Positions 27,167-36,216 of a stretch of DNA of 64,000 nt are shown here, piece by piece (the first letter of the stretch is position 1; every line of letters begins with the position of its first letter). Location: positions 1-64,000 of the forward strand of contig JBCBFT010000022.1 in the NCBI GenBank assembly GCA_038527485.1. Direction: 5' to 3'. The notes under the pieces are model-generated. The model was not told the origin of the DNA and made no database searches. It was given only the letters and a program-made list of their open reading frames with translations. Both the position numbers and the translations under genes were made by a program. This DNA comes from JALEFZ01 sp038527485 (lineage in GTDB: Bacteria; Bacteroidota; Bacteroidia; J057).

Positions 27167-27577
27167 TTACTCGCCTCCTTGTTCGATCATGAGGCCCCTC
27201 AAAAAGAAGCAGATACCTGCAGCAGCCAATCCGCAAGGCACCCAAAAGAAGTCCGAGCCAATAGATCCGTATTGACTAAATGTTGTCAACACTCCAGAAA
27301 TGGCAATTGCCGCACCTCCTAGCATGAGTCCTTCGCCTTTTTGGGATACCTTGGGTCCTAGATCCAGCTCTTCCCATAGCTCAGCAACTGCATCTACGTC
27401 CTCAGGAGCCACTTTGAGCAATACTTCTCCATCTTTTCCTCTTTTTTCCGCTAATGCATCAAATAAATCTAATGTCTCTAATTCAGACCGTATCCCTCTC
27501 TGGCGCAATAGTCCAGCATGTCGATGAGCAAGCACGGTATCACGATACCGTGCTACAGTAACCATTTTTTCCTGCAT
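27167..27577 (-). CDS. DUF2007-type protein with two membrane helices
   Basis: A 136-residue protein. Residues 5-72 match DUF2007 (VTVARYRDTVLAHRHAGLL, then RQRGIRSELE and EVLLKVAPEDVDAVAELWEE), a small domain often called a putative signal-transducing protein with no proven role. Two membrane helices follow (about 84-130). An alternative start at Met5 is possible. The gene faces the CYTH gene across a terminator. Confidence 0.75.
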   Translation of the reverse strand: MQEKMVTVARYRDTVLAHRHAGLLRQRGIRSELETLDLFDALAEKRGKDGEVLLKVAPEDVDAVAELWEELDLGPKVSQKGEGLMLGGAAIAISGVLTTFSQYGSIGSDFFWVPCGLAAAGICFFLRGLMIEQGGE

Positions 27578-27778
27578 GATGCAATTCGATTAATAAATTC
27601 CAGTCTTGTCCTTGGAATATAAAATACCAAACACCCTTCAACTTTCAAAACATATTCAATCATCCCTATGGAGAAAAATAGTTGCCTTGACGTAAGGTAT
27701 TTTTTCAGTTTGTAAGAAAGATTGGGTTGGTCAAACTCTCCGTAAAATCATGTATTTTATCCTATCAAAACAAATTTC

Positions 27779-28279
27779 ATGCTCAACTACAGACTCATTC
27801 ATCCCACAGATGCCGAAGCTTTTCTTTCCCTACTTTCAGACATTGAGCATGACTCGCCATACGTACTTTACAAGCCAGGTGAAAGAAAGACTACCATTGC
27901 GAAGCAAATGGAAGAGATCGAGGAGATTCGAAAAGCGAAAAACAGCCAAATGTGGGTAGTCGAAGAAGGAGACCAGTTAGTCGGCTGGTTGGGGGCCTTT
28001 GGGGATAAACACAAAAGGACAGCGCATACAGCAATGATCGGATTAGGCGTACGGTCTGGTTATCGAAACCAAGGGATTGGCAGAAGACTCTTCAAAATTC
28101 TGGATCTTTGGGCCCGAATGGGGCCTATACGCAGGCTGGAACTGATCGTTCATGTGGACAACGATCCAGGCATTCATCTGTATGAAAAAATGGGGTTTCG
28201 GATTGAAGGCCTGAAAAAGGGGTCCTATTTGATAGAGGGGGAATTAACGGATGAATATTTGATGGGAAAATTGTTGTAA
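27779..28279 (+). CDS. GNAT-family N-acetyltransferase
   Basis: A 166-residue acetyl-CoA-dependent acetyltransferase. The acetyl-CoA loop is VRSGYRNQGIGRRLF (about 91-105), with the R/QxxGxG pattern intact, and the C-terminal segment VHVDNDPGIHLYEKMGFRIE is typical of the RimI/RimL-like branch. The substrate is unknown: small molecules, antibiotics and protein N-termini are all used by relatives. It stands alone, followed by a 17-base tandem repeat. Confidence 0.88.
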   Translation: MLNYRLIHPTDAEAFLSLLSDIEHDSPYVLYKPGERKTTIAKQMEEIEEIRKAKNSQMWVVEEGDQLVGWLGAFGDKHKRTAHTAMIGLGVRSGYRNQGIGRRLFKILDLWARMGPIRRLELIVHVDNDPGIHLYEKMGFRIEGLKKGSYLIEGELTDEYLMGKLL

Positions 28280-28298
28280 ATGGACTTGCTTATGTAGG

Positions 28299-28383
28299 GA
28301 TGTGGCTTGTTTGGAGACGTGGTTCGTTTGGAGATGTGGCTTGTTTGGAGACGTGGTTCGTTTGGAGATGTGGCTTGTTTGGA
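28299..28383. repeat. Minisatellite: five tandem 17-base units
   Basis: Units alternate between GATGTGGCTTGTTTGGA and GACGTGGTTCGTTTGGA, five in all, with a sixth truncated copy merging into a near-perfect palindrome (GAGATGTGAT aa ATCACGTCTC, 28382-28403). The array lies between the ends of two convergent genes. Confidence 0.85.
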
Positions 28384-28402
28384 GATGTGATAAATCACGT
28401 CT

Positions 28403-28786
28403 CTACCATAGGGGATCGGTCATGCGGAAGGCGTCCTCTATATGGTGGATCAGCGGATCCTCTGGCTTGTTCATATTGATGGCAATGATGTCAAACCGCA
28501 TGGGTACGGTCCACATATTCTTCTCGTGGAGATAGGCATCAACCGTTTTGAAGAGCATCTTCTTCTTGCTAGCTGTAACGGCTTCTTCTGGAAAGCCCCA
28601 GGCTTCACTCGATCGTGTCTTCACCTCCACAAACACCAGCTCGGCTGGCTCGATCCGCAGGGCCACCAAGTCTATTTCTCCTTTTTGGAAACGATAGTTG
28701 CGATCCAGAATATGATACCCCTTGGCTTCCATGAATCCAGCTGCAACTTCTTCTCCTGCCTTCCCCAATTCGTTATGTGCCGCCAT
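28403..28786 (-). CDS. YraN family protein (UPF0102), endonuclease-like fold
   Basis: A 127-residue protein of the widely conserved YraN/UPF0102 family, which has a PD-(D/E)XK nuclease-like fold; its cellular role is unsettled and is often linked to DNA uptake or repair by context. The signature residues are present: LGKAGEEVAAGF, then GEIDLVA (Asp near 39) and LVFVEVKTRSS (Glu-x-Lys near 53-55). The palindrome that ends the minisatellite touches its stop codon. Confidence 0.88.
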   Translation of the reverse strand: MAAHNELGKAGEEVAAGFMEAKGYHILDRNYRFQKGEIDLVALRIEPAELVFVEVKTRSSEAWGFPEEAVTASKKKMLFKTVDAYLHEKNMWTVPMRFDIIAINMNKPEDPLIHHIEDAFRMTDPLW

Positions 28787-28815
28787 AATTATGTTTTGCT
28801 CACAAAGATAAGCGA

Positions 28816-29487
28816 CTAGTAGCGATAATCCCTCCCCTTGACTTTGAATCCTGGTGGGATACGAAACTGAGCTAACTCGAAACTCGAAGATCCAATCGAT
28901 ACCAGATCAGTCAACACAGACAAACCTTTCTGTTTCTTGATGGTGCGTAGCGGAATGCGTCCCTCCAAACCAGGAGCAAGCCAGCTGGCCTTGGAACGTG
29001 TATCTGAAGGATAAGCACCTGCATCTACCCGATAGTCGTCATTGACATAATACAAAAACTCCGTTCCATCTTTGACCATGCGGTATTCCTGACATTGGAT
29101 GCCCTTCAGTTCTAGCGTACCACCTGTAGGTTTGGCCTGAATGTTGGCGACTTCTTTCTGCGGCTTGGCCATGTCGCTGTGAGCTGAGTAACGATAAGCC
29201 AGGCGATTGGACATATCAATGCTGAACTGATAATTAGAATCCGCAATGAAGAGGAAAGTCTTGGGATACATCCCTCCCCCCAATTGTACAATATAATCGG
29301 CATCCTTGATGTGGATGGTCATTTTGTCGTTGGGTTCGTTGCGCTTGATCATTTCCGCATTAGGTCCCTGAAATTCAATTTTATACCTCACCGTCCCCTC
29401 AAAAAAGCTGTCGCGTGTCTGGGCAAATACGGTCATTCCCAAAAGTAATCCGCCGAAAAAAATGATCAATTTGATGGTGATGTTCAT
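28816..29487 (-). CDS. Exported DUF4412-like protein
   Basis: A 223-residue exported protein with a signal peptide (MNITIKLIIFFGGLLLGMTVFAQ). The pattern FFEGTVRYKIEFQGPN, a central beta-rich part, and the segment LKGIQCQEYRMVKDGTE resemble DUF4412 and related GLPGLI-type proteins of Bacteroidota, which have no known biochemical role. The assignment rests on overall layout, so it is moderate. It precedes the YraN gene by 29 bases on the same strand and may be co-transcribed with it. Confidence 0.65.
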   Translation of the reverse strand: MNITIKLIIFFGGLLLGMTVFAQTRDSFFEGTVRYKIEFQGPNAEMIKRNEPNDKMTIHIKDADYIVQLGGGMYPKTFLFIADSNYQFSIDMSNRLAYRYSAHSDMAKPQKEVANIQAKPTGGTLELKGIQCQEYRMVKDGTEFLYYVNDDYRVDAGAYPSDTRSKASWLAPGLEGRIPLRTIKKQKGLSVLTDLVSIGSSSFELAQFRIPPGFKVKGRDYRY

Positions 29488-29823
29488 ATACGAATACCTG
29501 TGTGTTTAATAAGATTTGAAGATGAGCGACATGAGACGAAAGACTTCCAACATAAGTTATCCATCTACTTTACTCTTATTTTTCAAAGTAAAAACCAACT
29601 CCACTACAGATACAATTTAAGTATCCTTTTCCCTCCTGCTCAAGTATAAGGATAAGGCCTGGAAATGTTACAACGTCTACCTGTTAAAAATATGCTAAAA
29701 GGAGATACGTAGGAGAAGGTTTGAAGGAACGGAATACGTCAGCTTCTCTTTTCTTTACTTTTTCCTCACTTTCTTCAAACTTAGCCTGTCCAAACGAGTT
29801 ATATAGCGAAAATTGAATCTGAA
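29488..29823. other. Intergenic region between divergent DUF4412-like and UbiD genes
   Basis: 336 bases, AT-rich, holding the two divergent promoters. I saw no open frame with a credible start, no strong hairpin, and no perfect TAnnTTTG element. Confidence 0.45.
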
Positions 29824-31656
29824 TTGAGATACAAGAGTTTAAGACAATGCGTCAATGACCTGGAGAAACACGGACAACTGATCCGGGTCAAACAAGAAAT
29901 AGATCCCTATCTAGAAATGGCCGAGATTCAGCGTCGTGCCTATCTTGCGGAAGGACCTGCCATTTTATTTGAGAATGTCAAAGGAAGTAAGTTTCCAGCA
30001 GTTGCCAACCTATTTGGGACAATGGATCGGGCACGTTTCATTTTTCGATCGACTATCCGACAAGTTCAGAAGATCGTCTCACTCAAAGCGGATCCGACTT
30101 CGTTTCTAAAAGCGCCCCACAAGTTTCTCGATACTCCCTTTGTTGCCGTCAACGCACTCCCGATCAAATCGAGATTGGGTGCGCCCATTTTACATGGCAA
30201 GACGACGCTGGATCAGCTCCCACAAATACAGTCTTGGCCCATGGACGGCGGTCCTTATGTACTGCTCCCACAGGTCTACTCCGAAGATCCTGAACAGCCA
30301 GGAGCGATGAAATCCAACATGGGTATGTACCGCGTGCAGATTGCAGGCAACGATTATATCCCCAACAAAGAGATAGGGCTTCACTATCAGATCCATCGAG
30401 GCATCGGTGTCCACCATAGCAAGGCGCGCGCCCGCAACGAAAAGCTGAAAGTATCGGTATTTGTCGGGGGACCACCCGCCCATACCTTCGCGGCGGTCAT
30501 GCCGCTACCTGAGGGGCTCTCCGAGCTGATGTTTGGTGGCATGTTTGCTGGACGCAATTTCCGCTACGTACATGACAATGGCCATACGCTGTCTTCGGAT
30601 GCAGACTTCGTCATTACAGGCACGATCGACCCGACACGTACCAAACCTGAAGGGCCTTTTGGAGACCACCTGGGCTACTACAGCTTACAGCACGAGTTTC
30701 CTGTCATGACGGTAGATGCGGTCTATCACCGCAAGGATGCAATCTGGCCTTTCACGGTAGTGGGACGCCCTCCACAGGAGGATACGACCTTCGGTGGATT
30801 GATCCATGAGGTGACAGCAGCTATGGTACCTGTCTCAGTTCCAGGGCTTCATGCCATGCATGCAGTAGACGCAGCAGGGGTACACCCTCTCTTACTCGCG
30901 ATCGGAAGCGAGCGCTATGTCCCCTACGGAGACCGCTATCCGCAGGAACTGCTGACTGTCGCAAACGCGGTGCTGGGATTTGGACAAGCCTCTCTAGCCA
31001 AGTATCTCATGATCATCGCCAAGGAGGATAATCCGCCTGATATTCATGATATAGGACCCTACCTACAGTTCATGCTCGAACGCATTGACTGGCGACGAGA
31101 CCTCCATTTCCAGACAAAGACGACGATGGATACCCTCGATTATTCTGGAACAGGTCTCAATCAAGGCTCCAAAGTCGTGATGGCCGCAGCGGGGAAGCCT
31201 ATTCGCAATCTCCATACAGATCTACCTGAGAATTTCCGTCTACCTACAGGATTTAGCGAACCCAAATGGGCGATGCCGGGGATCCTCGCTGTGCAAGGAC
31301 CCAAGTTTGCAGAAGCTAAATCGGCTGAGCAGCAGGCACAATTGTTGGCCCAAACCTTGGAGACTGTAACAGGAATCGAAGCGATCCCGATGATTGTCCT
31401 CTGTGATGACAGTGCATTCACGGCTCACAATCTCAATAACTTCCTCTGGACGACTTTTACACGCTCCAATCCCTCTCACGATATATATGGAGTGGGCAGT
31501 TTCACAGATCATAAGCATTGGGGATGTACAGGCCCCTTGATCATCGATGCACGAATCAAGCCACATCATGCGCCTCCTTTGATTGAGGACCCTTCGATTA
31601 CCCAAAGAGTAGATGCGCTGGCCGCAAAAGGAGGTCCCTTATATGGAATTTTTTAA
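29824..31656 (+). CDS. UbiD-family prenylated-FMN decarboxylase
   Basis: A 610-residue member of the UbiD family, reversible decarboxylases that use prenylated FMN made by UbiX. Conserved segments include YKSLRQCVNDLEKHGQLIRV at the N-terminus, NMGMYRVQ (165-172), VFVGGPPA (212-219) and EGPFGDHLGYY (276-286), which holds catalytic Glu and Asp. Aromatic-acid, ubiquinone and menaquinone precursors are substrates of relatives; for this length in Bacteroidota a menaquinone role is the usual guess. The reading frame starts with TTG; no ATG is available before the conserved N-terminus, so TTG initiation is likely. Confidence 0.88.
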   Translation: MRYKSLRQCVNDLEKHGQLIRVKQEIDPYLEMAEIQRRAYLAEGPAILFENVKGSKFPAVANLFGTMDRARFIFRSTIRQVQKIVSLKADPTSFLKAPHKFLDTPFVAVNALPIKSRLGAPILHGKTTLDQLPQIQSWPMDGGPYVLLPQVYSEDPEQPGAMKSNMGMYRVQIAGNDYIPNKEIGLHYQIHRGIGVHHSKARARNEKLKVSVFVGGPPAHTFAAVMPLPEGLSELMFGGMFAGRNFRYVHDNGHTLSSDADFVITGTIDPTRTKPEGPFGDHLGYYSLQHEFPVMTVDAVYHRKDAIWPFTVVGRPPQEDTTFGGLIHEVTAAMVPVSVPGLHAMHAVDAAGVHPLLLAIGSERYVPYGDRYPQELLTVANAVLGFGQASLAKYLMIIAKEDNPPDIHDIGPYLQFMLERIDWRRDLHFQTKTTMDTLDYSGTGLNQGSKVVMAAAGKPIRNLHTDLPENFRLPTGFSEPKWAMPGILAVQGPKFAEAKSAEQQAQLLAQTLETVTGIEAIPMIVLCDDSAFTAHNLNNFLWTTFTRSNPSHDIYGVGSFTDHKHWGCTGPLIIDARIKPHHAPPLIEDPSITQRVDALAAKGGPLYGIF

Positions 31657-32182
31657 CAGCACTATTCCTATTGAAAGCGAGTAGATTGTATATGATCCAT
31701 TATTCACTAGAGATAGAGATGTCATGTATGACAAACTTTTTATCCAGCAGCAGGTTCAAAAAGTGGTCATACAAATACACATGCTAGCAAGACCATGTAT
31801 TTTACAGCAATTAGCACTATTGTTAGCTTACTAAACCCTATTTCCCCCTTTCTAGTGACTAGAAAGGGGGCTTTCATCATCCCGTATCATGCTTAGATCA
31901 TTTGGAAAGTATAAGACCATGTTTGAAACCTCCAATCTGCGAAAAGTTTGCGCTTTCAGAACCTGAACTTCATCTATTCTGATCAATTTAGCCCCACTAA
32001 ATCTCACAAAATAGCTTTCGCCAGAACCTAAAATCTCTGCTTTTTAGCTAGATTTTCATTGTTCCAAACATAGTCTAAGTAATGTATGGGAAATATTTAC
32101 CCTCATTTATACAGATGATTACCGTAAATTTATTACATATATTAAATATTACTTTATCTACATATTATATTTTCTTAAATCA
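31657..32182. other. Long intergenic region with hairpins and a possible small RNA or small peptides
   Basis: 526 bases between co-directional genes. It holds a perfect 12-base hairpin at 31844-31870, and an inverted repeat pair ATGTTTGAAAC (about 31919) and GTTCCAAACAT (about 32064) about 150 bases apart. Two tiny open frames, 31719-31787 (22 codons) and 31795-31896 (33 residues, starting MYFTAISTIV), have ATG starts but no other support; the second runs through the hairpin. The part next to 32183 is very AT-rich and probably carries the promoter of that gene. Confidence 0.4.
31844..31870 (+). terminator. Perfect 12-base hairpin, probable terminator
   Basis: CCCCCTTTCTAG, a 3-base loop, then CTAGAAAGGGGG, followed by CTTTCATC. 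It is 190 bases past the UbiD stop, so it would end either a long 3' leader or a separate small transcript. Confidence 0.6.
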
Positions 32183-32635
32183 ATGAAAACTCTTCAATCG
32201 CTCACCTTTTCTTCCATCATTCTTATCGTAATTAGTATATTTCTTACAGGCTCAACTTCTCCGACCGATCCAGCAGACCTGATCTTGGGTACTTTTTGGG
32301 CTCCTGATAAAGATGGTAAGATTGAGATGTATAAAAAAGGAAATACCTACTGGGGAAAGCTCACATGGGGAAAACAAATGGATCTAAAGGATACAGAAAA
32401 TCCCGATCCTGGTCTTAGATCTCGCAAGGTGATAGGAATTGATATTTTCATGGACTTTGAGTACGACCGTGAAGAACAAGAATGGGTCAATGGCAGGATC
32501 TACAACAGTTCTGATGGCAACCTGTACAAAGCAGAGCTTTGGTATGAGGATGGGAATACAGAAACGCTAATGGTCAGAGGCTATCTGGGCTTACCCATTT
32601 TTGGTGTGACCAAGGAATTCGAAAAAATAAAGTGA
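32183..32635 (+). CDS. DUF2147 exported protein
   Basis: A 150-residue exported protein with a hydrophobic N-terminal signal (about 1-26). The mature part matches DUF2147: ILGTFWAPDKDGKIEMYKKG, WGKLTW, the pair PGLRSRKVIGIDIFMDFEY, then WVNGRIYNSSDGNLYKAELW and MVRGYLGLPIFG. The family is a small beta-barrel-like periplasmic protein common in Bacteroidota and Proteobacteria, with no settled function. It is a single gene. Confidence 0.85.
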   Translation: MKTLQSLTFSSIILIVISIFLTGSTSPTDPADLILGTFWAPDKDGKIEMYKKGNTYWGKLTWGKQMDLKDTENPDPGLRSRKVIGIDIFMDFEYDREEQEWVNGRIYNSSDGNLYKAELWYEDGNTETLMVRGYLGLPIFGVTKEFEKIK

Positions 32636-32726
32636 TAAGGAGCATAGCTCACCATTATTTTCATAAAAATTTCTTCTTCATGCAGCATTTGATGTAATAC
32701 CTCCGTCATGAAGCAAAGAGGGAGAA

Positions 32727-34022
32727 ATGTATCTTGATGCTTATAAATGGTGTTGTTTTGGGGGACTGGGGATAATACTCTTATTCACTTCAGCTTGTAA
32801 TGTAGGAGATGAGGCCATGCCTCTACCTTCGATAGAGGTACCTGTAGCAGCTCCGCGTCTTTTTGCCACCCGTACCGAAGGCGATCTGACGCTCACCTGG
32901 GGCTGGTTCAATGCAGGCGCCCAAACTCCCCAAGGCTTTCGTATCTATCAAGGGAATACCCCTATTTTATCCGACTTGACACTTCAAGCGAACCTGTCAG
33001 GCGATCTTTCTTCATGGCAACCACCCAATCTTCAAGCTGGGGAAGTCTATTATTTTCAATTAGAGGTAGAAGGGGAAAATGGCCAAACCGTGCGATCCAA
33101 TACAGTCATGGCCACGCTCGGAACCTCATTTGGAAGGAAAGCCCTAATCCGCTCACCTCAAAAAGACTATTCTCACGGACGCTGGTCCTCCGATGGACAA
33201 TGGCTCGCCTACAACGTGGTAGATGGGGAAAGTGATGCACAAATTTTTATTACACAAAGTGGAAGTTCAGAGACCATCACATTGAAAGGATCAAGCCCTA
33301 ACTGGTTTCCTGAAGATCTTCGCATGATTTACAGAGGGGGAGAAAGTCAAGTAGAGAATCAAATTCTCACCTCATTGTTTATCACTTCCCCTTCGCCAGG
33401 ATTTGCACCCACTGCTTCTATCGGTGGTGATGCCGATTATCGTTATCCCACAGTATCTCCTGACAGTAAGCAACTTGCTTTTATATCAGATAGAAAAGAG
33501 AGTGAAATTTATGCGCTCTACACATATGAGTTGGCGAAGGATAATTCCTTCAGGTATTGGATAGATTTTGTCCCCGATCCCACATGGCCTTACACAGCCT
33601 TCGAGCAAGCGCCACAGCATATTCAGTGGCATCCTTGGGAACCTTTATTGGTGTATGATCAGTTGGTTTCACATACATCAGCAGATCATACTACACCTCT
33701 TATCAATCGAGACATTTACTTTTTTGACTTTGAAAAAAATGAGGTAATCCCGATCGAAAGTAGCACCTGGGATGATCATAGCCCTGTCTTTTCTCCCGCG
33801 GGCAATGCGATTGCCTTTATTAGCGATAGAAGTGGACTATACGAAATTTGGGTAAAAAATCTGTTTAACCAAGAGCTTCGGATGATTACAGGAGATGGCG
33901 TAGATTTTCCGCTTATGGCTGCATCAGGAGGACTAGAATGGAAAAAAAATGGAAGCGAAATCATCTACACAGGCTTAGATGAAAACGGTAGAAAGGGTAT
34001 TTACACCCTTTCCCTTCAATAG
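32727..34022 (+). CDS. Lipoprotein with fibronectin-like domain and TolB-type (PD40) beta-propeller repeats
   Basis: A 431-residue lipoprotein: the signal peptide ends in a lipobox FTSAC (Cys24). Residues about 40-130 look like a fibronectin type III domain (APRLFATRTEGDLTLTWGWF, VYYFQLEVEGENGQTVRSNT). After that come WD40-like PD40 repeats with the usual SPD/F.SD pattern: HGRWSSDGQWLAYN, PTVSPDSKQLAFISDRK and SPVFSPAGNAIAFISDRSG. Such propellers act as protein-interaction platforms in the periplasm or at the cell surface. The ATG at 32727 gives the lipoprotein signal directly. A strong terminator follows. Confidence 0.8.
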   Translation: MYLDAYKWCCFGGLGIILLFTSACNVGDEAMPLPSIEVPVAAPRLFATRTEGDLTLTWGWFNAGAQTPQGFRIYQGNTPILSDLTLQANLSGDLSSWQPPNLQAGEVYYFQLEVEGENGQTVRSNTVMATLGTSFGRKALIRSPQKDYSHGRWSSDGQWLAYNVVDGESDAQIFITQSGSSETITLKGSSPNWFPEDLRMIYRGGESQVENQILTSLFITSPSPGFAPTASIGGDADYRYPTVSPDSKQLAFISDRKESEIYALYTYELAKDNSFRYWIDFVPDPTWPYTAFEQAPQHIQWHPWEPLLVYDQLVSHTSADHTTPLINRDIYFFDFEKNEVIPIESSTWDDHSPVFSPAGNAIAFISDRSGLYEIWVKNLFNQELRMITGDGVDFPLMAASGGLEWKKNGSEIIYTGLDENGRKGIYTLSLQ

Positions 34023-34050
34023 ATTCAATAAAGCTTTGACATGACGTGTG

Positions 34051-34084
34051 AGCGTGAGGGAAACATTCCCTTGCGCTTTTTTAA
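34051..34084 (+). terminator. Strong hairpin terminator
   Basis: GCGTGAGGGAA pairs with TTCCCTTGCGC (two G-T wobbles) around an ACA loop and is followed by TTTTTT. It ends the propeller-lipoprotein transcript. Confidence 0.8.
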
Positions 34085-34116
34085 TAACCTATCAGATAGA
34101 CGAATCTAGCCTCATG

Positions 34117-35748
34117 TTATGAAATCGCTGTTCGAACAGCAGGGGTAGATTTTACGGACACCTTGCCAGTGATATGACGGGCTGCCACGCGCGCGGTGAA
34201 GATACAGTTCCCTAAAAATGTACCCTCTAGCGCACGTTTCCCATGAATACCTCCCCCTCCAAAACCTGCGTTTTCCCCTACAGCATAAAGTCCTTCAATG
34301 ATATTTCCATCCTCTCCTAGCACGCGACTATTGAGATCCGTTTGGACTCCCCCCATGCTTTTTCTCGTAAGAACGAACGCACGGATCGCGATAAGCGGCA
34401 TGGCACTGGGGTCCATGATGCGCTGGTACTTCGTCGTTCGGAGCTTATCTCCACGATACATACGAAGTCTTCCGATACGCTGAACCTGTTCATCCTGGCT
34501 GTTGGCTCCTTCTTCCAGTGCTCGATCAAAAGCTTGTATATCTCTTTTGAGTTGTTCTGCATTTACATCCGAGGTTCCTGTCAGGTCATTCATCTTCTGG
34601 ACGAGTTCTTTAACAGATTCTGCTGTCACAAAGTCCTTGCTGCGATTGAGCATCGTCCGTACGAGGGGCTTATTGCCAAAGAGGATATTGCGGATGAATC
34701 CGATAACGTCTCGATTGGTCATTGCCTCATTGTAGAGGGAACCTGACACTCCTAGCTCTTTGAGGGCAGTCTTGTAGTTGAGAATTTGCCAAGAATACTG
34801 CTTGGGTTGCTGGCAGATCTCCGATACGAGGTGGCGCGTATCGAAGCCCGTAATCAGGGGGCCGATCCTTTTGCCATGGGCATTGACCCAGAGAGCGGTC
34901 TTGGGTGGGATTAGGCTCAGCCCATGCAAAGGATGCTCCGCATCGGGATGATGGACGCCTGCGGCATAGTTCCACTGATTTTCCAAATGCGTGATTTTGG
35001 CTCCGACTTTGGCTGCCACATCATGTATTTGTCCATCTGCCCACAGGTGCGAGCCTGAAAGCATATATCCAGGCTTTGGCCCTACTTCAGGATTCCAATG
35101 CTGCTTTACTCTTTCTACACTACCTGTGATCCCGCCGGCTGCTAGCACAATTTGGGGAGCCTCCCATTCAAAGGGTTCTCCTGTATCTAGATCCTTTCCA
35201 GATAGACGATGTACATTTTCTCCTAAATGAATCGCACCCACCTCTTGGCGAAATTTTAGGGTGAGATGATGCCTAGCGGGATGCTGAATCAATTGCTGCT
35301 TGATGGTTTCACTCAGTCTCCTTCCCGCTCCCCAAACGACATGAAAACGTGGAACTGAATTACCTTTCCTCCTATGTCCCCTTTCGATCCACTGGACAGA
35401 AGGAATATACTTGATGCCTTTGGGTTTGAGCCATTCGTATACGTCGGGAATACAATGGGTAATATATTGCTCTGCCCACTGCCTCGGAAGATGATCCTCA
35501 GATCCAAACTCCGCTGCAGAACACCAATCTTCAAAAGCTTGACTGTGATTGTCAGTAATTTTTGCGCGACGCTGAAAAGGGGAATCTACATAAAACAATC
35601 CTCCCATAGACCAACGCGCAAGTCCACCCATCGTGTCGGCGGGTGCTCGATCTAGTAGGACGACACGCAGCCCTGCATCTAAAAGTTCAATGGCAGTAGT
35701 CATACCTGCCAAACCTGCTCCGACAATCAGTACATCTGTATGGCTCAT
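34117..35748 (-). CDS. FAD-binding dehydrogenase (KstD/fumarate-reductase-like flavoprotein)
   Basis: A 543-residue flavoprotein of the succinate dehydrogenase/3-ketosteroid dehydrogenase superfamily. The Rossmann motif for FAD is VLIVGAGLAGMTTAIELLDA near residues 6-25, with the acidic residue in VVLLDRAP closing it. The C-terminal part returns to the FAD site with GLYAVGENAGFGGGG and HGKRALEGTFLGNC. It belongs to the group annotated simply as putative FAD-binding dehydrogenase, whose substrate is not known. The ATG at 35748 (MSHTDVL) is right before the FAD fold; the frame is open 23 codons upstream. Confidence 0.85.
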   Translation of the reverse strand: MSHTDVLIVGAGLAGMTTAIELLDAGLRVVLLDRAPADTMGGLARWSMGGLFYVDSPFQRRAKITDNHSQAFEDWCSAAEFGSEDHLPRQWAEQYITHCIPDVYEWLKPKGIKYIPSVQWIERGHRRKGNSVPRFHVVWGAGRRLSETIKQQLIQHPARHHLTLKFRQEVGAIHLGENVHRLSGKDLDTGEPFEWEAPQIVLAAGGITGSVERVKQHWNPEVGPKPGYMLSGSHLWADGQIHDVAAKVGAKITHLENQWNYAAGVHHPDAEHPLHGLSLIPPKTALWVNAHGKRIGPLITGFDTRHLVSEICQQPKQYSWQILNYKTALKELGVSGSLYNEAMTNRDVIGFIRNILFGNKPLVRTMLNRSKDFVTAESVKELVQKMNDLTGTSDVNAEQLKRDIQAFDRALEEGANSQDEQVQRIGRLRMYRGDKLRTTKYQRIMDPSAMPLIAIRAFVLTRKSMGGVQTDLNSRVLGEDGNIIEGLYAVGENAGFGGGGIHGKRALEGTFLGNCIFTARVAARHITGKVSVKSTPAVRTAIS

Positions 35749-36216
35749 AGTAGTAGTTTGATCCTTTTTGGTCAACGATCGACTATTGGAAACACAGAGC
35801 TTCCCTTCCTTATTCATAGATCCTTCAGCATCCTCCCATACCCATTTGGCCTCTAATAGCTTTGTATAAACGGCAGGATTTTCTGCTCAGAAGTTATATA
35901 AATTTAGATTATGAAATCTGCAGAATGATCTTTATGGCTGTGTGAAGCATTCTTTTAAGGTAGCTGGGTACTCATTTTATCAAAAAATGATGAAGCCAAT
36001 TTTATGAAAAAATAGTTGTTCATACAGAAATATTCACCCTGATAAACCTTATGCTCATTCGTCGTTATCCTTTTCCCATTCCTTATTTTCAAAATCTTCC
36101 TATCAATTTACCAAAGATTTATCATATTCACCTTATATACCTGCATAGGAAGAGAACACAATATTTTATCTGTTAAAGAATTTATCTACCTGATTCACAT
36201 ACTATTCTTCAGAATC
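35749..36216. other. Intergenic region between divergent flavoprotein and CotH-like genes
   Basis: 468 bases, strongly AT-rich, with no credible gene on either strand. It should hold two divergent promoters. I saw no long repeat and only a weak hairpin near 35872-35890. Confidence 0.45.

Noticed and set aside
28299..28383. Tandem 17-base repeat considered as a CRISPR array
   Set aside because: Units are directly adjacent with no spacers, are much shorter than CRISPR repeats, and no cas gene is near.
31795..31896. 33-residue frame MYFTAISTIV... as a small gene
   Set aside because: It reads through a perfect terminator-like hairpin and nothing else supports translation; kept only as a note.
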